From NCBI GenBank assembly GCA_964497495.1, contig CAZCCZ010000004.1:1-64000 (forward strand): a stretch of 64,000 nucleotides of DNA. Reading direction: 5' to 3'. The position numbers and the translations under genes were made by a program. The notes beneath the pieces are model-generated. The model made no database searches, was not told where the DNA came from, and was given only the letters and a program-made list of their open reading frames with translations. Shown in pieces: positions 52,733 through 60,924 of this stretch (positions within the stretch are counted from its first letter, which is position 1; each line of letters begins with the position of its first letter). The DNA comes from CAXXOK01 sp964497495. GTDB lineage: Bacteria > Bacillota > Clostridia > Christensenellales > Aristaeellaceae.

Positions 52733-52939
52733 ATGGCAACCGTGAATAAACAGATGTCTATCAAAGAGGTGCTGAAACAGGACGACGGCACTGCGGAGGT
52801 TTTTTTAAGCTTCGGCATGGCCTGCCTGAGTTGCCCCTACGCCACGGCGGAATCGCTGGCGGAGGCGTCCGCCGCGCACGGCGTGGACGCGGACGCGCTT
52901 GTGGAAAAGCTGAACGCCTACCTATCCAAAAAAGGATAA
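52733..52939 (+). CDS. DUF1858 domain protein
   Basis: 68 residues, essentially one DUF1858 domain (ScdA_N-like helical fold): MSIKEVLKQDDGTAEVFLSF, then GMACLSCPYATAESLAEAS with the conserved CxxC pair. These small proteins accompany nitrosative and oxidative stress or hybrid-cluster functions, but no activity is established. It shares a promoter with the ferritin-like gene 114 bp downstream, which fits a redox or iron theme. Function remains inferred. Confidence 0.85.
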   Translation: MATVNKQMSIKEVLKQDDGTAEVFLSFGMACLSCPYATAESLAEASAAHGVDADALVEKLNAYLSKKG

Positions 52940-53053
52940 TATTGTAAGCCTTTTCCGGTAAAACCCCCGTCACGCGGGGAGTTCCATGTTTTCCATATCC
53001 ACGTTTCCTGTCCGTGGATTGAATGTGGAAAAGTTGCGGAAAGGAGCCGTATC

Positions 53054-53530
53054 ATGAAAGTACAATCGGCGCAGGAGGCCCTGTTCGTCGCCTGCGAAAT
53101 GGAACGCGGAGCCATCCAGCTTTACGAGCGCGCGCTGATGCTGCTGCGGAACGCGGGCCGCGATAAGGAGCCGCTGTACGCGCAAGTCTCCTCCATGCTG
53201 GCGGACGAAAAGCAGCACCTGGCCCAGTTTCAGGAGCTGTACACGGGGTTGGAAGCGGCGCTGGAACAGCGTCTGGCGCTGGCCGCCGTCGCTTCCGACG
53301 TGCTTTTTCCGGGCGGGCTGATGGGCGCGGTGCGTCAGGGCCTGCTGGAAAACGAACTCGGCATGCTGCGTTTCGCGGCCCGGGCCGAGGAAACGGCCGC
53401 GGCCACATACCGCGCCTTCGCCGCGCAGGCCGCCACCGAGCGCGCCGCCGAAATGCTTAACGGCATCGCGCTGGAGGAAGACAAGCATCTGCGCGTACTG
53501 CGCGAACACGAAGCTTCGCTGAGCGCCTGA
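53054..53530 (+). CDS. Ferritin-like (rubrerythrin-type) diiron protein
   Basis: 158 residues, a four-helix bundle. The diiron ligands are visible as Glu in CEMERGAIQLYERA, ExxH in DEKQHLAQF, Glu in ARAEETAAATYRAF and ExxH in LEEDKHLRVL. There is no rubredoxin domain. Such proteins handle peroxide or store iron; which applies is not clear. AAAGGAG lies 9 bases before the ATG. The 114-base gap to the DUF1858 gene holds a small ATCCACG/CGTGGAT hairpin but no clear promoter. Confidence 0.85.
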   Translation: MKVQSAQEALFVACEMERGAIQLYERALMLLRNAGRDKEPLYAQVSSMLADEKQHLAQFQELYTGLEAALEQRLALAAVASDVLFPGGLMGAVRQGLLENELGMLRFAARAEETAAATYRAFAAQAATERAAEMLNGIALEEDKHLRVLREHEASLSA

Positions 53531-53634
53531 CCCGCATTATCGTAAGCGTCCGGTTTCAAACGCCGCCGTGCGCCCCCGGCGCCGCGCGGCGTTTGCCGTT
53601 ATCGCGAATCCGTCACAAAGGGGGATGCCTGCGT

Positions 53635-54147
53635 ATGCCGCCGGAAAACCGCGGGAACCGGAAAACAAACCCCACCGTCAGGCTGGCGCTGTGCGGCATG
53701 ATGGCCGCGCTGATCTTCGTGGCAACCTACTTCGTCAAGCTCCCTATGGCGATGACCAACGGCTACGTGCATCTGGGGGACGGCTTCATCCTGCTGGCCG
53801 CGTCGCTGCTGGGCTGGGCCGCCGTACCCGCGGCCGCCCTGGGCAGCATGCTTGCCGATCTGCTGGGCGGGTATGCCATGTACCTGCTGCCGACCTTTCT
53901 GATCAAAGCCGCCGTGGCGGCCGTGGCGGTGCTTGCGCTGCGCACGAAGCACGAATGGATGAAGGTGCTTGGCTTCGTCGCCGCGGAGGCCGTGATGGTG
54001 GGCGGCTACTTCATTACGGAATGGCTGATTTTGGGCTACGGGCTGGCCGCGGCGGGCGCAGGCCTGCTGGGCAATACCATGCAGGGCTTAAGCGGCGTGG
54101 TGGTGGGACTGCTTTTGATCCCCATGACGAAGCGCATCCGGCCGTAG
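53635..54147 (+). CDS. ECF transporter S component family protein
   Basis: 170 residues with five to six membrane segments: LALCGMMAALIFVATYFVKL, VHLGDGFILLAASLLGWAAV, LGSMLADLLGGYAMYLLPTF and so on. The GDGF and G-S-M-L-A-D-L-L-G patterns are typical of the substrate-binding S components of ECF vitamin transporters. The vitamin or cofactor cannot be told; no riboswitch or A/T-component gene is adjacent, so it presumably shares a common energising module. ATG at 53635 has GGGGG 9-10 bases upstream; an earlier in-frame TTG would add 14 basic residues and is less likely. Confidence 0.85.
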   Translation: MPPENRGNRKTNPTVRLALCGMMAALIFVATYFVKLPMAMTNGYVHLGDGFILLAASLLGWAAVPAAALGSMLADLLGGYAMYLLPTFLIKAAVAAVAVLALRTKHEWMKVLGFVAAEAVMVGGYFITEWLILGYGLAAAGAGLLGNTMQGLSGVVVGLLLIPMTKRIRP

Positions 54148-54192
54148 CCGTCTGAAAGCTCGGCAGGGCCGCCCGTAATTTTCAAGAACCGC

Positions 54193-54221
54193 TTGCATTT
54201 TCAGGGTACAGATGGTAAACT
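54193..54221 (+). promoter_or_regulatory. Promoter of secG
   Basis: TTGCAT (54193-54198), 17-bp spacer, TAAACT (54216-54221), 31 bp before the ATG. Confidence 0.65.
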
Positions 54222-54252
54222 GTTTTCACGACTCCCAAGGAGGTTGTTTGAA

Positions 54253-54489
54253 ATGTCCGTAGTACAATGGATTATCAGCACTCTGCTGATGCTGTCCGCA
54301 ATCGTCATGATCGTAACCGTTTTAATGCAAAGCAGCGAGCGCACCGGCATCGGCGCGGTCAGCGGCGCGGCGGAAACGTTTTTCGGCAAGAACAAGGCGC
54401 GTGGCATGGACGCCAAGCTGGCGCTGATTACCAAGATCTGTACCGGTTTGTTCGTCAGTCTCAGCATCGTGATGATGTTGCTGAAGTAA
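54253..54489 (+). CDS. secG: Preprotein translocase subunit SecG
   Basis: 78 residues with two membrane helices (VVQWIISTLLMLSAIVMIVT and ALITKICTGLFVSLSIVMML) and the conserved central loop MQSSERTGIGAVSGAAETFF. SecG assists SecYE in protein export. ATG at 54253 has AAGGAGG about 9 bases upstream. It has its own promoter and a terminator downstream; the usual neighbour rnr is not here. Confidence 0.95.
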   Translation: MSVVQWIISTLLMLSAIVMIVTVLMQSSERTGIGAVSGAAETFFGKNKARGMDAKLALITKICTGLFVSLSIVMMLLK

Positions 54490-54556
54490 AGGCTTACGTC
54501 CGTCCCGAACGGGATGCCGTAAACCAAAGCTGCGTTTGCGCTTTCAGCATGTCCAG

Positions 54557-54586
54557 CGGCCCTTCTCTTGCGAGGGGGCCGTTTTT
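54557..54586 (+). terminator. Terminator after secG
   Basis: CGGCCC paired with GGGCCG, extended by wobble pairs around a TTGC loop, is followed by TTTTTG. It lies between secG and the acetyltransferase gene. Confidence 0.75.
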
Positions 54587-54616
54587 GTCTCCGATTCGGG
54601 AAAGGAGGAGGCGCGC

Positions 54617-55270
54617 GTGAACCCAACGACCGTTACCTTCCGCAGGGAGGAGCCCGCCGATGCCCGCGAGGTGGAAGCCCTCGTCCGGGAAGCGTTCTGG
54701 AACCGGTATGCGCCCGGATGCGACGAACATTATCTGGTGCATACCCTCCGGCAATCGCCGGCGTTCGTTCCGGAACTGGATATCCTCGCCGAAGCGGACG
54801 GGCGCATTATCGGCAGCATTTTCTATGCCCGCGCCCGGATCCTGACGGACGCGGGCGGCGAGCTGCCCGTGCTGACCTTCGGCCCTCTGGCCGTACTTCC
54901 GGATTATCAGGGTCTCGGTATCGGCGGGCGGCTGATCCGCCATACGCAGGCGCTGGCGCGGGAGTCGGGCGGCAATGCCATCCTGATCTACGGCGATCCG
55001 GCGTATTACGGCCGTTTCGGCTTCGTAGCGGCGGAAACCTACGGCATCGGGACATCCCAGAACCGGTACCTTCCGGCGCTGCAGGCCTTCGAGCTACGGG
55101 AAGGCGCACTGGCGCACGCGGCGGGCCGTTTTGACGAAGGTGCCGCCTACGACGTGGACAGGAACGACGCGACGGCGTACGACCGGGGCTTCCCGCCCAG
55201 GGTCAGAGAGGCGGATACCCCTTCCCAGTTACGGTTTCAGGAATCCCTGAAACAGTCGCGGCCGCGGTAA
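54617..55270 (+). CDS. GNAT family N-acetyltransferase
   Basis: 217 residues. The acetyl-CoA-binding motif A is FGPLAVLPDYQGLGIGGRLI (about 92-111), containing the Q-x-x-G-x-G signature. ILIYGDPAYYGRFGFVAAE follows, as in the YhbS-like group of GNATs. The acceptor substrate is unknown. The GTG at 54617 directly follows an AAAGGAGGAGG stretch, and no ATG suits the conserved N-terminus better. A strong hairpin follows the gene. Confidence 0.87.
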   Translation: MNPTTVTFRREEPADAREVEALVREAFWNRYAPGCDEHYLVHTLRQSPAFVPELDILAEADGRIIGSIFYARARILTDAGGELPVLTFGPLAVLPDYQGLGIGGRLIRHTQALARESGGNAILIYGDPAYYGRFGFVAAETYGIGTSQNRYLPALQAFELREGALAHAAGRFDEGAAYDVDRNDATAYDRGFPPRVREADTPSQLRFQESLKQSRPR

Positions 55271-55285
55271 GGCGAGAAAAAGCAA

Positions 55286-55323
55286 GGCGTCCGGCGCAAG
55301 GCAAAAGCTTTGCGCCGGACGCC
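55286..55323. terminator. Bidirectional terminator between GNAT and E2-like genes
   Basis: A 17-bp stem GGCGTCCGGCGCAAGGC/GCTTTGCGCCGGACGCC (one imperfect pair) with an AAAA loop lies between convergent genes, with GTTTG on the plus side and an A-rich flank giving T on the minus side. Confidence 0.75.
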
Positions 55324-55356
55324 GTTTGTCAGCTCGGGCCAACGGTTCGGATGTTT

Positions 55357-56304
55357 TCAGGCCATCGTTTCCTGCGCGGCCGCCTGGGTTTCCCCAACGG
55401 GCGAGGGCGATTCCGCACATTCCGGCTTGGGCACGTGGTATTCCGCACCCTCGTTGTAATATACCTTCTCGGGCGGTATGTCCAGCATTTCCGGGTTCCT
55501 GAGGCACCGCTTCATCCACGTGAACAGCTTGGCGAACGTCGAGCCGCCGCACACGCGCTCGTCTACCGTAATGCCGACCGGCAGCGTGCACCAGCGTTTG
55601 GGCGCGCCCTTCGCGTCCACCGTATATCCGCGCTCCGGCGTACCCAACGCCAGAAACATGGTCGTGTTGCCGAAATTGTAAATATGGTGGTATACGCTGT
55701 GCAGGCCGATGGAGGCGTTATTGGTGATAAACATGCTGGTGTGGAAGGGAAGCTCGTCGATCACCGCGCCCGGCAGGAGCCCGTACCGATCCAACAGGCG
55801 GATAAGCCCCGCGATCACCGACGTAAGCCCCGGTACCCCCAGTGCGGCGGAAGCGAGCTTGATGGCGAAGCTGGGCTTCTCCGGCTCGCGGTTGGCCTCG
55901 ATTTTCCGAGTGAGGCGCGCCTGCACGTCGTAGATCGTGTCGCTGGGGTCGAAAAAGACCTTGATCACGTTCTCCTGCAGGCTTCCGTCCGGTGTGTTCA
56001 TCAGGATGGTCATGGAGCAGGTAAGCTCCGTGCGGTTATAATACTGTTTATTTAGAATAAAGCGGTTGACTTCCGGCACCTGGGAAATGGCCCGCACAAA
56101 GCTGGCGATGATGATTTCCAGGAAGGTGATCTTGACTCCCTCGTTGTTGCGTTTGTCGGCGATGTAGCGGACGAGGGGTTCGTATTCCACGTCGTGGTTC
56201 AGAAAAACCATTGCGTCGCAGCGCATGGGCATCAGGTACGGCGTGGCCTGCACGATGGGGTCCAGATGTTTCACGCGACGGCCTTCGGGGCGATGACCGA
56301 ACAT
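55357..56304 (-). CDS. Degenerate 2-oxoacid dehydrogenase E2-like acyltransferase
   Basis: 315 residues with the CAT/E2 catalytic-domain fold but no lipoyl or peripheral-binding domain. Family stretches include FLEIIIASFVRAISQVPEVN, LIRLLDRYGLLPGAVIDELP and FHTSMFITNNASIGLHSVYH. Where E2 enzymes carry the catalytic DHRxxDG, this protein reads VDERVCGG: His and Asp are both replaced, so the classical acyltransfer mechanism is lost. No E1 or E3 gene is near. Similar stand-alone proteins occur in gut Clostridia with no assigned role. ATG at 56304 with AAAGGA about 9 bases upstream. Confidence 0.75.
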   Translation of the reverse strand: MFGHRPEGRRVKHLDPIVQATPYLMPMRCDAMVFLNHDVEYEPLVRYIADKRNNEGVKITFLEIIIASFVRAISQVPEVNRFILNKQYYNRTELTCSMTILMNTPDGSLQENVIKVFFDPSDTIYDVQARLTRKIEANREPEKPSFAIKLASAALGVPGLTSVIAGLIRLLDRYGLLPGAVIDELPFHTSMFITNNASIGLHSVYHHIYNFGNTTMFLALGTPERGYTVDAKGAPKRWCTLPVGITVDERVCGGSTFAKLFTWMKRCLRNPEMLDIPPEKVYYNEGAEYHVPKPECAESPSPVGETQAAAQETMA

Positions 56305-56408
56305 ATGATGACGTCCTTTCGTTCCGGCGAACGCCGGAAAATGGACTTCACGTGCGGTTGGAAGAGTCCTGAATGGATGGAAGATAATGACGCACGTAAA
56401 GATAGTTT

Positions 56409-56437
56409 ATTGTAGCCTTTCGGATACCCGCCGTCAA
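56409..56437 (-). promoter_or_regulatory. Promoter of the E2-like gene
   Basis: On the minus strand TTGACG (56437-56432), 17-bp spacer, TACAAT (56414-56409). The leader of about 95 bases includes a small CCGGCGTTCGCCGG hairpin near the gene. Confidence 0.75.
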
Positions 56438-56471
56438 GCAGAACCGAAAAGCGCGCCTGCCCCCGGGACGG

Positions 56472-56520
56472 AAAAAGCGGGGGCGCCGTCGGCCGGTATC
56501 CCGGCGCGGCGCCCCCGCTT
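56472..56520 (-). terminator. Terminator of the rpsB-tsf operon
   Basis: On the minus strand a 14-bp stem AAGCGGGGGCGCCG/CGGCGCCCCCGCTT with an inner GCCGG/CCGGC pairing is followed by TTT, 20 bp after the tsf stop. Confidence 0.85.
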
Positions 56521-56540
56521 CGCTTCACTCGGTATATCCC

Positions 56541-57476
56541 TTATTTGCACTGCATCTTGGCGATCTCGTCGGCCAGGTTGTCCTGCCGCTTTTCGATGCC
56601 TTCGCCGCGCTCGAAGCGCTCGAACTTGACCGGCGTCACGGTGGCGCCGATCAGCTTTTCCACCTCGGCGGTGTACTGGCGGATCGACTTGTCCGGGTCC
56701 TTGACGAACGGCTGCTCCACAAGGCACTCGTCCTTGTAGTATTTCTCGATCCGGCCCTCGACCATCTTATCCACGATCTTCTCCGGCTTGCCCTCGTTAA
56801 GCGCCTGCGCGCGGAGAATTTCCTTTTCCTTCTCCAGCTTTTCCGCGGGCACTTCAGCCTTGTTGACGTAGGAGGGGCGCGCGGCGGCGATCTGCAGCGT
56901 CAGGTCGTGGTAGTAAGTCCGGAAAGCCTCGTTGGCGTACGTTTCGGGCTTGTCGTTGTCCACTTCCAGCAGCACCCCGATCTTTCCGCCCATATGGATG
57001 TAGGTCTCCACCACGCCGTTTACGGCTTCGTAGCGGGCGAAACGGCGGATGCTGATCTTCTCCCCGATGGCCACGGTCGCGTCCGACACGAGGTCAGTGA
57101 TGGTTTTGCCGTCGTCGTCCACGAACTTCTGGGCAAGCAGCGTTTCCACGTCCGCGGGGTTCTTGGCCGCGATATGCTTGGCGATCTTGGCGCAGAAGTT
57201 GACGAAATTGTCGGTGGCGGCAACGAAGTCGGTCTCGCAGTTGATTTCCACGATGACGCCGGTCTTGACGTCCGGGGTTACGTAACCGGCCACCATGCCC
57301 TCCGCGGCGATGCGCCCGGCCTTTTTGGCGGCGGCCGCAAGGCCCTTCTCACGGAGCCATTCGATGGCCTTTTCCATATCGCCGTCGGCTTCGATGAGGG
57401 CTTTCTTGCAGTCCATCATGCCCGCCTGGGTCGTCTCGCGCAGTTCTTTGACCATTTGAGAAGTGACGTTCGCCAT
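56541..57476 (-). CDS. tsf: Elongation factor Ts
   Basis: 311 residues. It is the nucleotide-exchange factor for EF-Tu. The N-terminal module TSQMVKELRETTQAGMMDCK, the TDFVA motif in EINCETDFVAATDNFVNFCA and the core and C-terminal coiled-coil segments are intact. AAGGAGAG lies about 8 bases before the ATG. It follows rpsB by 100 bp in the universal rpsB-tsf order. Confidence 0.96.
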   Translation of the reverse strand: MANVTSQMVKELRETTQAGMMDCKKALIEADGDMEKAIEWLREKGLAAAAKKAGRIAAEGMVAGYVTPDVKTGVIVEINCETDFVAATDNFVNFCAKIAKHIAAKNPADVETLLAQKFVDDDGKTITDLVSDATVAIGEKISIRRFARYEAVNGVVETYIHMGGKIGVLLEVDNDKPETYANEAFRTYYHDLTLQIAAARPSYVNKAEVPAEKLEKEKEILRAQALNEGKPEKIVDKMVEGRIEKYYKDECLVEQPFVKDPDKSIRQYTAEVEKLIGATVTPVKFERFERGEGIEKRQDNLADEIAKMQCK

Positions 57477-57576
57477 ATGGGTTTCTCTCCTTAACTCTTA
57501 TCGTCGGCGGCGCGGCAGCGGTTCCCGCGCTCATGGGAACAAGCGGCGCATGCGCGCCGCCCGTATAAAAATCGGC

Positions 57577-58338
<762 letters not shown>

Positions 58339-58446
58339 AGATAGATACCCTCCTTGTTAATGTCCACCCCTTGCGTCTTCCCGCACGGACGCCGCGGCTC
58401 TCCGCGGCACAAGCGTACGGTCGGCAAAGGTGCGTAGTCGAAGAGA

Positions 58447-58475
58447 AGTATAGCACAGTTTCTCGCGCCGCGCAA
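58447..58475 (-). promoter_or_regulatory. Promoter of the rpsB-tsf operon
   Basis: On the minus strand TTGCGC (58475-58470), 17-bp spacer, TATACT (58452-58447) with an upstream TGC extension. Confidence 0.75.
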
Positions 58476-58517
58476 GCGTTGCGTCAACAAACGGGCGGCA
58501 TGCCCGGGAAGGTTACA

Positions 58518-58558
58518 ATTCGCCTCCGGTGTGAAAAGCGTTCACACCGGAGGCGAAT
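58518..58558. repeat. Perfect 18-bp inverted repeat upstream of the antiporter operon
   Basis: The arms ATTCGCCTCCGGTGTGAA and TTCACACCGGAGGCGAAT are perfect complements separated by 5 bases. No T tract follows, so it is not an ordinary terminator. It ends 6 bp before a -35 box and lies 42 bp upstream of the rpsB -35, so a protein-binding site for the antiporter promoter is plausible. The 326-base region 58339-58664 otherwise holds only the two divergent promoters. Confidence 0.8.
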
Positions 58559-58564
58559 CGGGAA

Positions 58565-58592
58565 TTGCATTAACGCCGGGTGCGGCTATACT
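58565..58592 (+). promoter_or_regulatory. Promoter of the small ORF/antiporter operon
   Basis: TTGCAT (58565-58570), 16-bp spacer, TATACT (58587-58592), directly after the perfect inverted repeat. Confidence 0.6.
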
Positions 58593-58664
58593 GATCGGTG
58601 GAAATCCGGGAGATTCCCGGATTTTCCGGTGTTTTGGGAGAATTTGGAGATCGAGGCGGGCGGA

Positions 58665-58907
58665 TTGTACGAGAAGCATGACCGGGCCTATCTAAAACTG
58701 ATTTTCCCCGGAAAGCCCCCGGAGGTCACGGGGGCAACGCGTCTTGCGGAGGACCTGAAAATGAACGCGATGTCCGTCAGGCTGCTGACGGCCTACATCA
58801 AATGCCGGTACGGAGGCGAAACCGGCGTCGATCCGGATTTCAAAACCATCGACGACATCGACACCTACATCTATTTCGAATACGACTGCACCCGTTTCCA
58901 GTTTTAA
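58665..58907 (+). CDS. Small hypothetical protein before the antiporter
   Basis: About 80 residues from a TTG at 58665 (GAGG 8 bases upstream). Earlier in-frame starts at 58644 (TTG) and 58629 (GTG) are possible but less well placed. The frame also runs upstream across the rpsB and antiporter promoters, where it is certainly not coding. The protein is soluble and mixed charged: an N-terminal KLIFPGKPPEV, an amphipathic helix around NAMSVRLLTAYIKC and an acidic-aromatic end, DDIDTYIYFEYDCTRFQF. No family was recognised. It ends 31 bp before the antiporter gene on the same transcript. Confidence 0.45.
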   Translation: MYEKHDRAYLKLIFPGKPPEVTGATRLAEDLKMNAMSVRLLTAYIKCRYGGETGVDPDFKTIDDIDTYIYFEYDCTRFQF

Positions 58908-58938
58908 GGATCGGGCAGAGAAAGAGGTACGAGTAAAG

Positions 58939-60186
58939 ATGGATTACTATCTGATACTGCTTCCGGTGGCGCTTTTGCTGATTACGTCCAAAATTTTCAT
59001 GAAGCTGTGCGAGCGGGTCAACATGCCCTCCGTGATCGGAATGCTGATCGCCGGCCTGCTGGTTGGCCTGATCAATTACATTCCCGGGCAAACGATCCTT
59101 AACGAAACCAGCGAAACCGGCATCAGTTTCTTCGCGCAGGTCGGCGTGATCCTGATCCTGTTTTCCGCGGGGCTGGAAACCGACCTGAAGCAGATTAAGA
59201 AGATCGGCGGCCCGGCCGTTATCATCACGATGGCCGGGGTCATCGTGCCGATGGGCCTCGGGTTTCTGGTTTCCACCCTTTGCAACGGCGGTTTCGCGGC
59301 CCTGAGCGATACCGATACCCTGCTGATGAACATCTTCTACGGCACGATTCTCACAGCCACGTCGGTCAGCGTCAGCGTGGCGACCCTGAGGGAACTGGGC
59401 AAGCTCAATTCCAAGGTCGGAAACACCATCGTGGCGGCGGCCATACTGGACGATATCGTCGGCATCGTCGTGCTGTCGATCGTGCTGGCGCTCAAGAGCA
59501 ACGGCAGGGCGGACGCGGTGAACCCGTGGCTCGTAATCCTGAAAATGTTCCTGTTCTTCTTCTCCATCGCGCTGATCGCCTCGCTGATCTCCCGGTTTTT
59601 CCACCGGCTGGACCGCAAGTATCCCCACCATCGGCTGATTCCGATTTTCAGCATATCGCTGTGCTTCGTCATCGCGTACGTCAGCGAGCGGTACTTCGGC
59701 ATCGCGGATATCACGGGCGCCTACATCGTCGGGCTGATCCTGTCCACCAACCCCGATTCCGCCTATATCGACAGCAAGGCCGAAACGCTGGGCTACATGA
59801 TCTTCGTGCCGCTCTTCTTCGGCAATATCGGCCTGTCCACACAGTTCAGCCACATGAACGCGGGCATGCTCCTTTTCGGTATCCTGTTCATCGTCGCCGG
59901 GATGTTCGGCAAAATCGTTGGCTGCGGCGGCTCCGCGCTCTTATGCGGCTATAAGTTCAACGACGCTCTCAACGTGGGCGTGGGCATGATGGCGCGTGCG
60001 GAGGTGGCGCTGGTGACCGCGCAGAAGGGCGTGGAATACGGCATCATCGATACCTCGATCATGCCGTTCATCGTGCTGCTGATCATCATCACGAGCTTCG
60101 TAACGCCGATCGCGCTCGGGGCGGCCTACCGCGCGGAGAAGCGGGAAGCGCTCGCAGGCAAGAAGCCTCAAGCCGCGAAAGCCTGA
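58939..60186 (+). CDS. Cation:proton antiporter (CPA2 type)
   Basis: 415 residues with about twelve membrane segments and no C-terminal Rossmann (TrkA-N) domain. The core includes MPSVIGMLIAGLLVGLINYI, ILFSAGLETDLKQIKKIGG, the antiporter-typical TSVSVSVATLRELG and the paired acidic residues AAAILDDIVGIVVLSIV, the ion-exchange site. It should exchange Na+ or K+ for H+ across the cytoplasmic membrane. It is cotranscribed with a small unknown gene and followed by a separately promoted TetR gene. Confidence 0.92.
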   Translation: MDYYLILLPVALLLITSKIFMKLCERVNMPSVIGMLIAGLLVGLINYIPGQTILNETSETGISFFAQVGVILILFSAGLETDLKQIKKIGGPAVIITMAGVIVPMGLGFLVSTLCNGGFAALSDTDTLLMNIFYGTILTATSVSVSVATLRELGKLNSKVGNTIVAAAILDDIVGIVVLSIVLALKSNGRADAVNPWLVILKMFLFFFSIALIASLISRFFHRLDRKYPHHRLIPIFSISLCFVIAYVSERYFGIADITGAYIVGLILSTNPDSAYIDSKAETLGYMIFVPLFFGNIGLSTQFSHMNAGMLLFGILFIVAGMFGKIVGCGGSALLCGYKFNDALNVGVGMMARAEVALVTAQKGVEYGIIDTSIMPFIVLLIIITSFVTPIALGAAYRAEKREALAGKKPQAAKA

Positions 60187-60206
60187 GGAACCCGGCGCGC
60201 TCGCTT

Positions 60207-60235
60207 TTGACACGGCGGGGCAACCGGTGTATAAT
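60207..60235 (+). promoter_or_regulatory. Promoter of the TetR-family gene
   Basis: TTGACA (60207-60212), 17-bp spacer, TATAAT (60230-60235): both hexamers perfect. It begins 20 bp after the antiporter stop. Confidence 0.88.
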
Positions 60236-60243
60236 ACGATCTC

Positions 60244-60262
60244 GATAGCCGGACGAGCTATC
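60244..60262. promoter_or_regulatory. Putative TetR operator at the transcription start
   Basis: The inverted repeat GATAGC-7 bases-GCTATC starts 8 bp after the -10 box, over or just after the predicted start. It suits autorepression by the downstream TetR protein. Confidence 0.55.
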
Positions 60263-60295
60263 AAACATCAGCGAAGAGGTGCTTTTCAAACCGGT

Positions 60296-60877
60296 ATGTT
60301 GCAACCGACCAAAAGGGCGATCATCAGCTCGTTCATCCAGCTTCTCAACCAGCATCCGCTCGACCAGATCACCGTGACGGATATCGCACGGGAATGCGGC
60401 ATCAGCCGAAGGACGTTTTACCATTATTATCAGGACATATACCAGCTCCCGGAAGACCTTTTTCTCTCCGAGACACGCAGCATCCTGAAAGGGGAAATCG
60501 ACCTCCGTTCGTGGGAGGATTGGTTTCTGAAAATGATGAATTTCGCCTTTCAAAACAAGAACGCCGTCAACCATATTTATCATTCCGTACGGCGGGAGTA
60601 TCTGGAAAGGCACATATTCACCATCGCGGATAAGACCTTCACGGACTACATCGCCAGGCTGGCAAGCGATTCGGTGTATAAACAGGAAGACATCGACATG
60701 ATCGCCTCGTTTTACACCAGCGCGACGGTGGGCCTCGCCTTCGACTGGATCCGCAGAGGCATGGTGGAAGACCCCAGGCAGGTCGTCCAGAAATACGTGA
60801 AGCTCCTCCGGGGTACCGTGCAGTGCGCGCTGGACAACTGCTGCGAACCGGCGTTGCAGGAAGCCGGCCGGATATGA
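60296..60877 (+). CDS. TetR/AcrR family transcriptional regulator
   Basis: 193 residues. The N-terminal helix-turn-helix is ISSFIQLLNQHPLDQITVTD followed by IARECGISRRTFYHYYQDIY, a textbook TetR DNA-binding domain. The C-terminal ligand domain (about 75-193) resembles the TetR_C_8/DhaS-like group found in Clostridia. The ATG at 60296 is chosen because the upstream in-frame GTG at 60227 lies inside the promoter; the ribosome site (GAGG 16 bases upstream) is weak. Targets are unknown: candidates are its own gene and the antiporter operon. Confidence 0.88.
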   Translation: MLQPTKRAIISSFIQLLNQHPLDQITVTDIARECGISRRTFYHYYQDIYQLPEDLFLSETRSILKGEIDLRSWEDWFLKMMNFAFQNKNAVNHIYHSVRREYLERHIFTIADKTFTDYIARLASDSVYKQEDIDMIASFYTSATVGLAFDWIRRGMVEDPRQVVQKYVKLLRGTVQCALDNCCEPALQEAGRI

Positions 60878-60922
60878 AAAACAGGCGGCCGCCGTACAAG
60901 TACGGTGGCCGCCTGTTTTTGT
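60877..60922. terminator. Bidirectional terminator between TetR and sugar ABC genes
   Basis: A stem of about 19 bp (AACAGGCGGCC...GGCCGCCTGTT, one imperfect pair) has AAAAA on its left and TTTTT on its right, so it can stop transcription from both sides. Confidence 0.88.
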
Positions 60923-60924
60923 TA

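Noticed and set aside
50400..52739. 779-codon open frame opposite the 3' half of polC
   Set aside because: High GC suppresses stop codons on the antisense strand; the plus strand is unquestionably PolC.
58371..58664. N-terminal extension of the small protein before the antiporter
   Set aside because: The extension runs through the rpsB promoter, the perfect inverted repeat and the operon's own promoter, so it cannot be part of the transcript's coding region.
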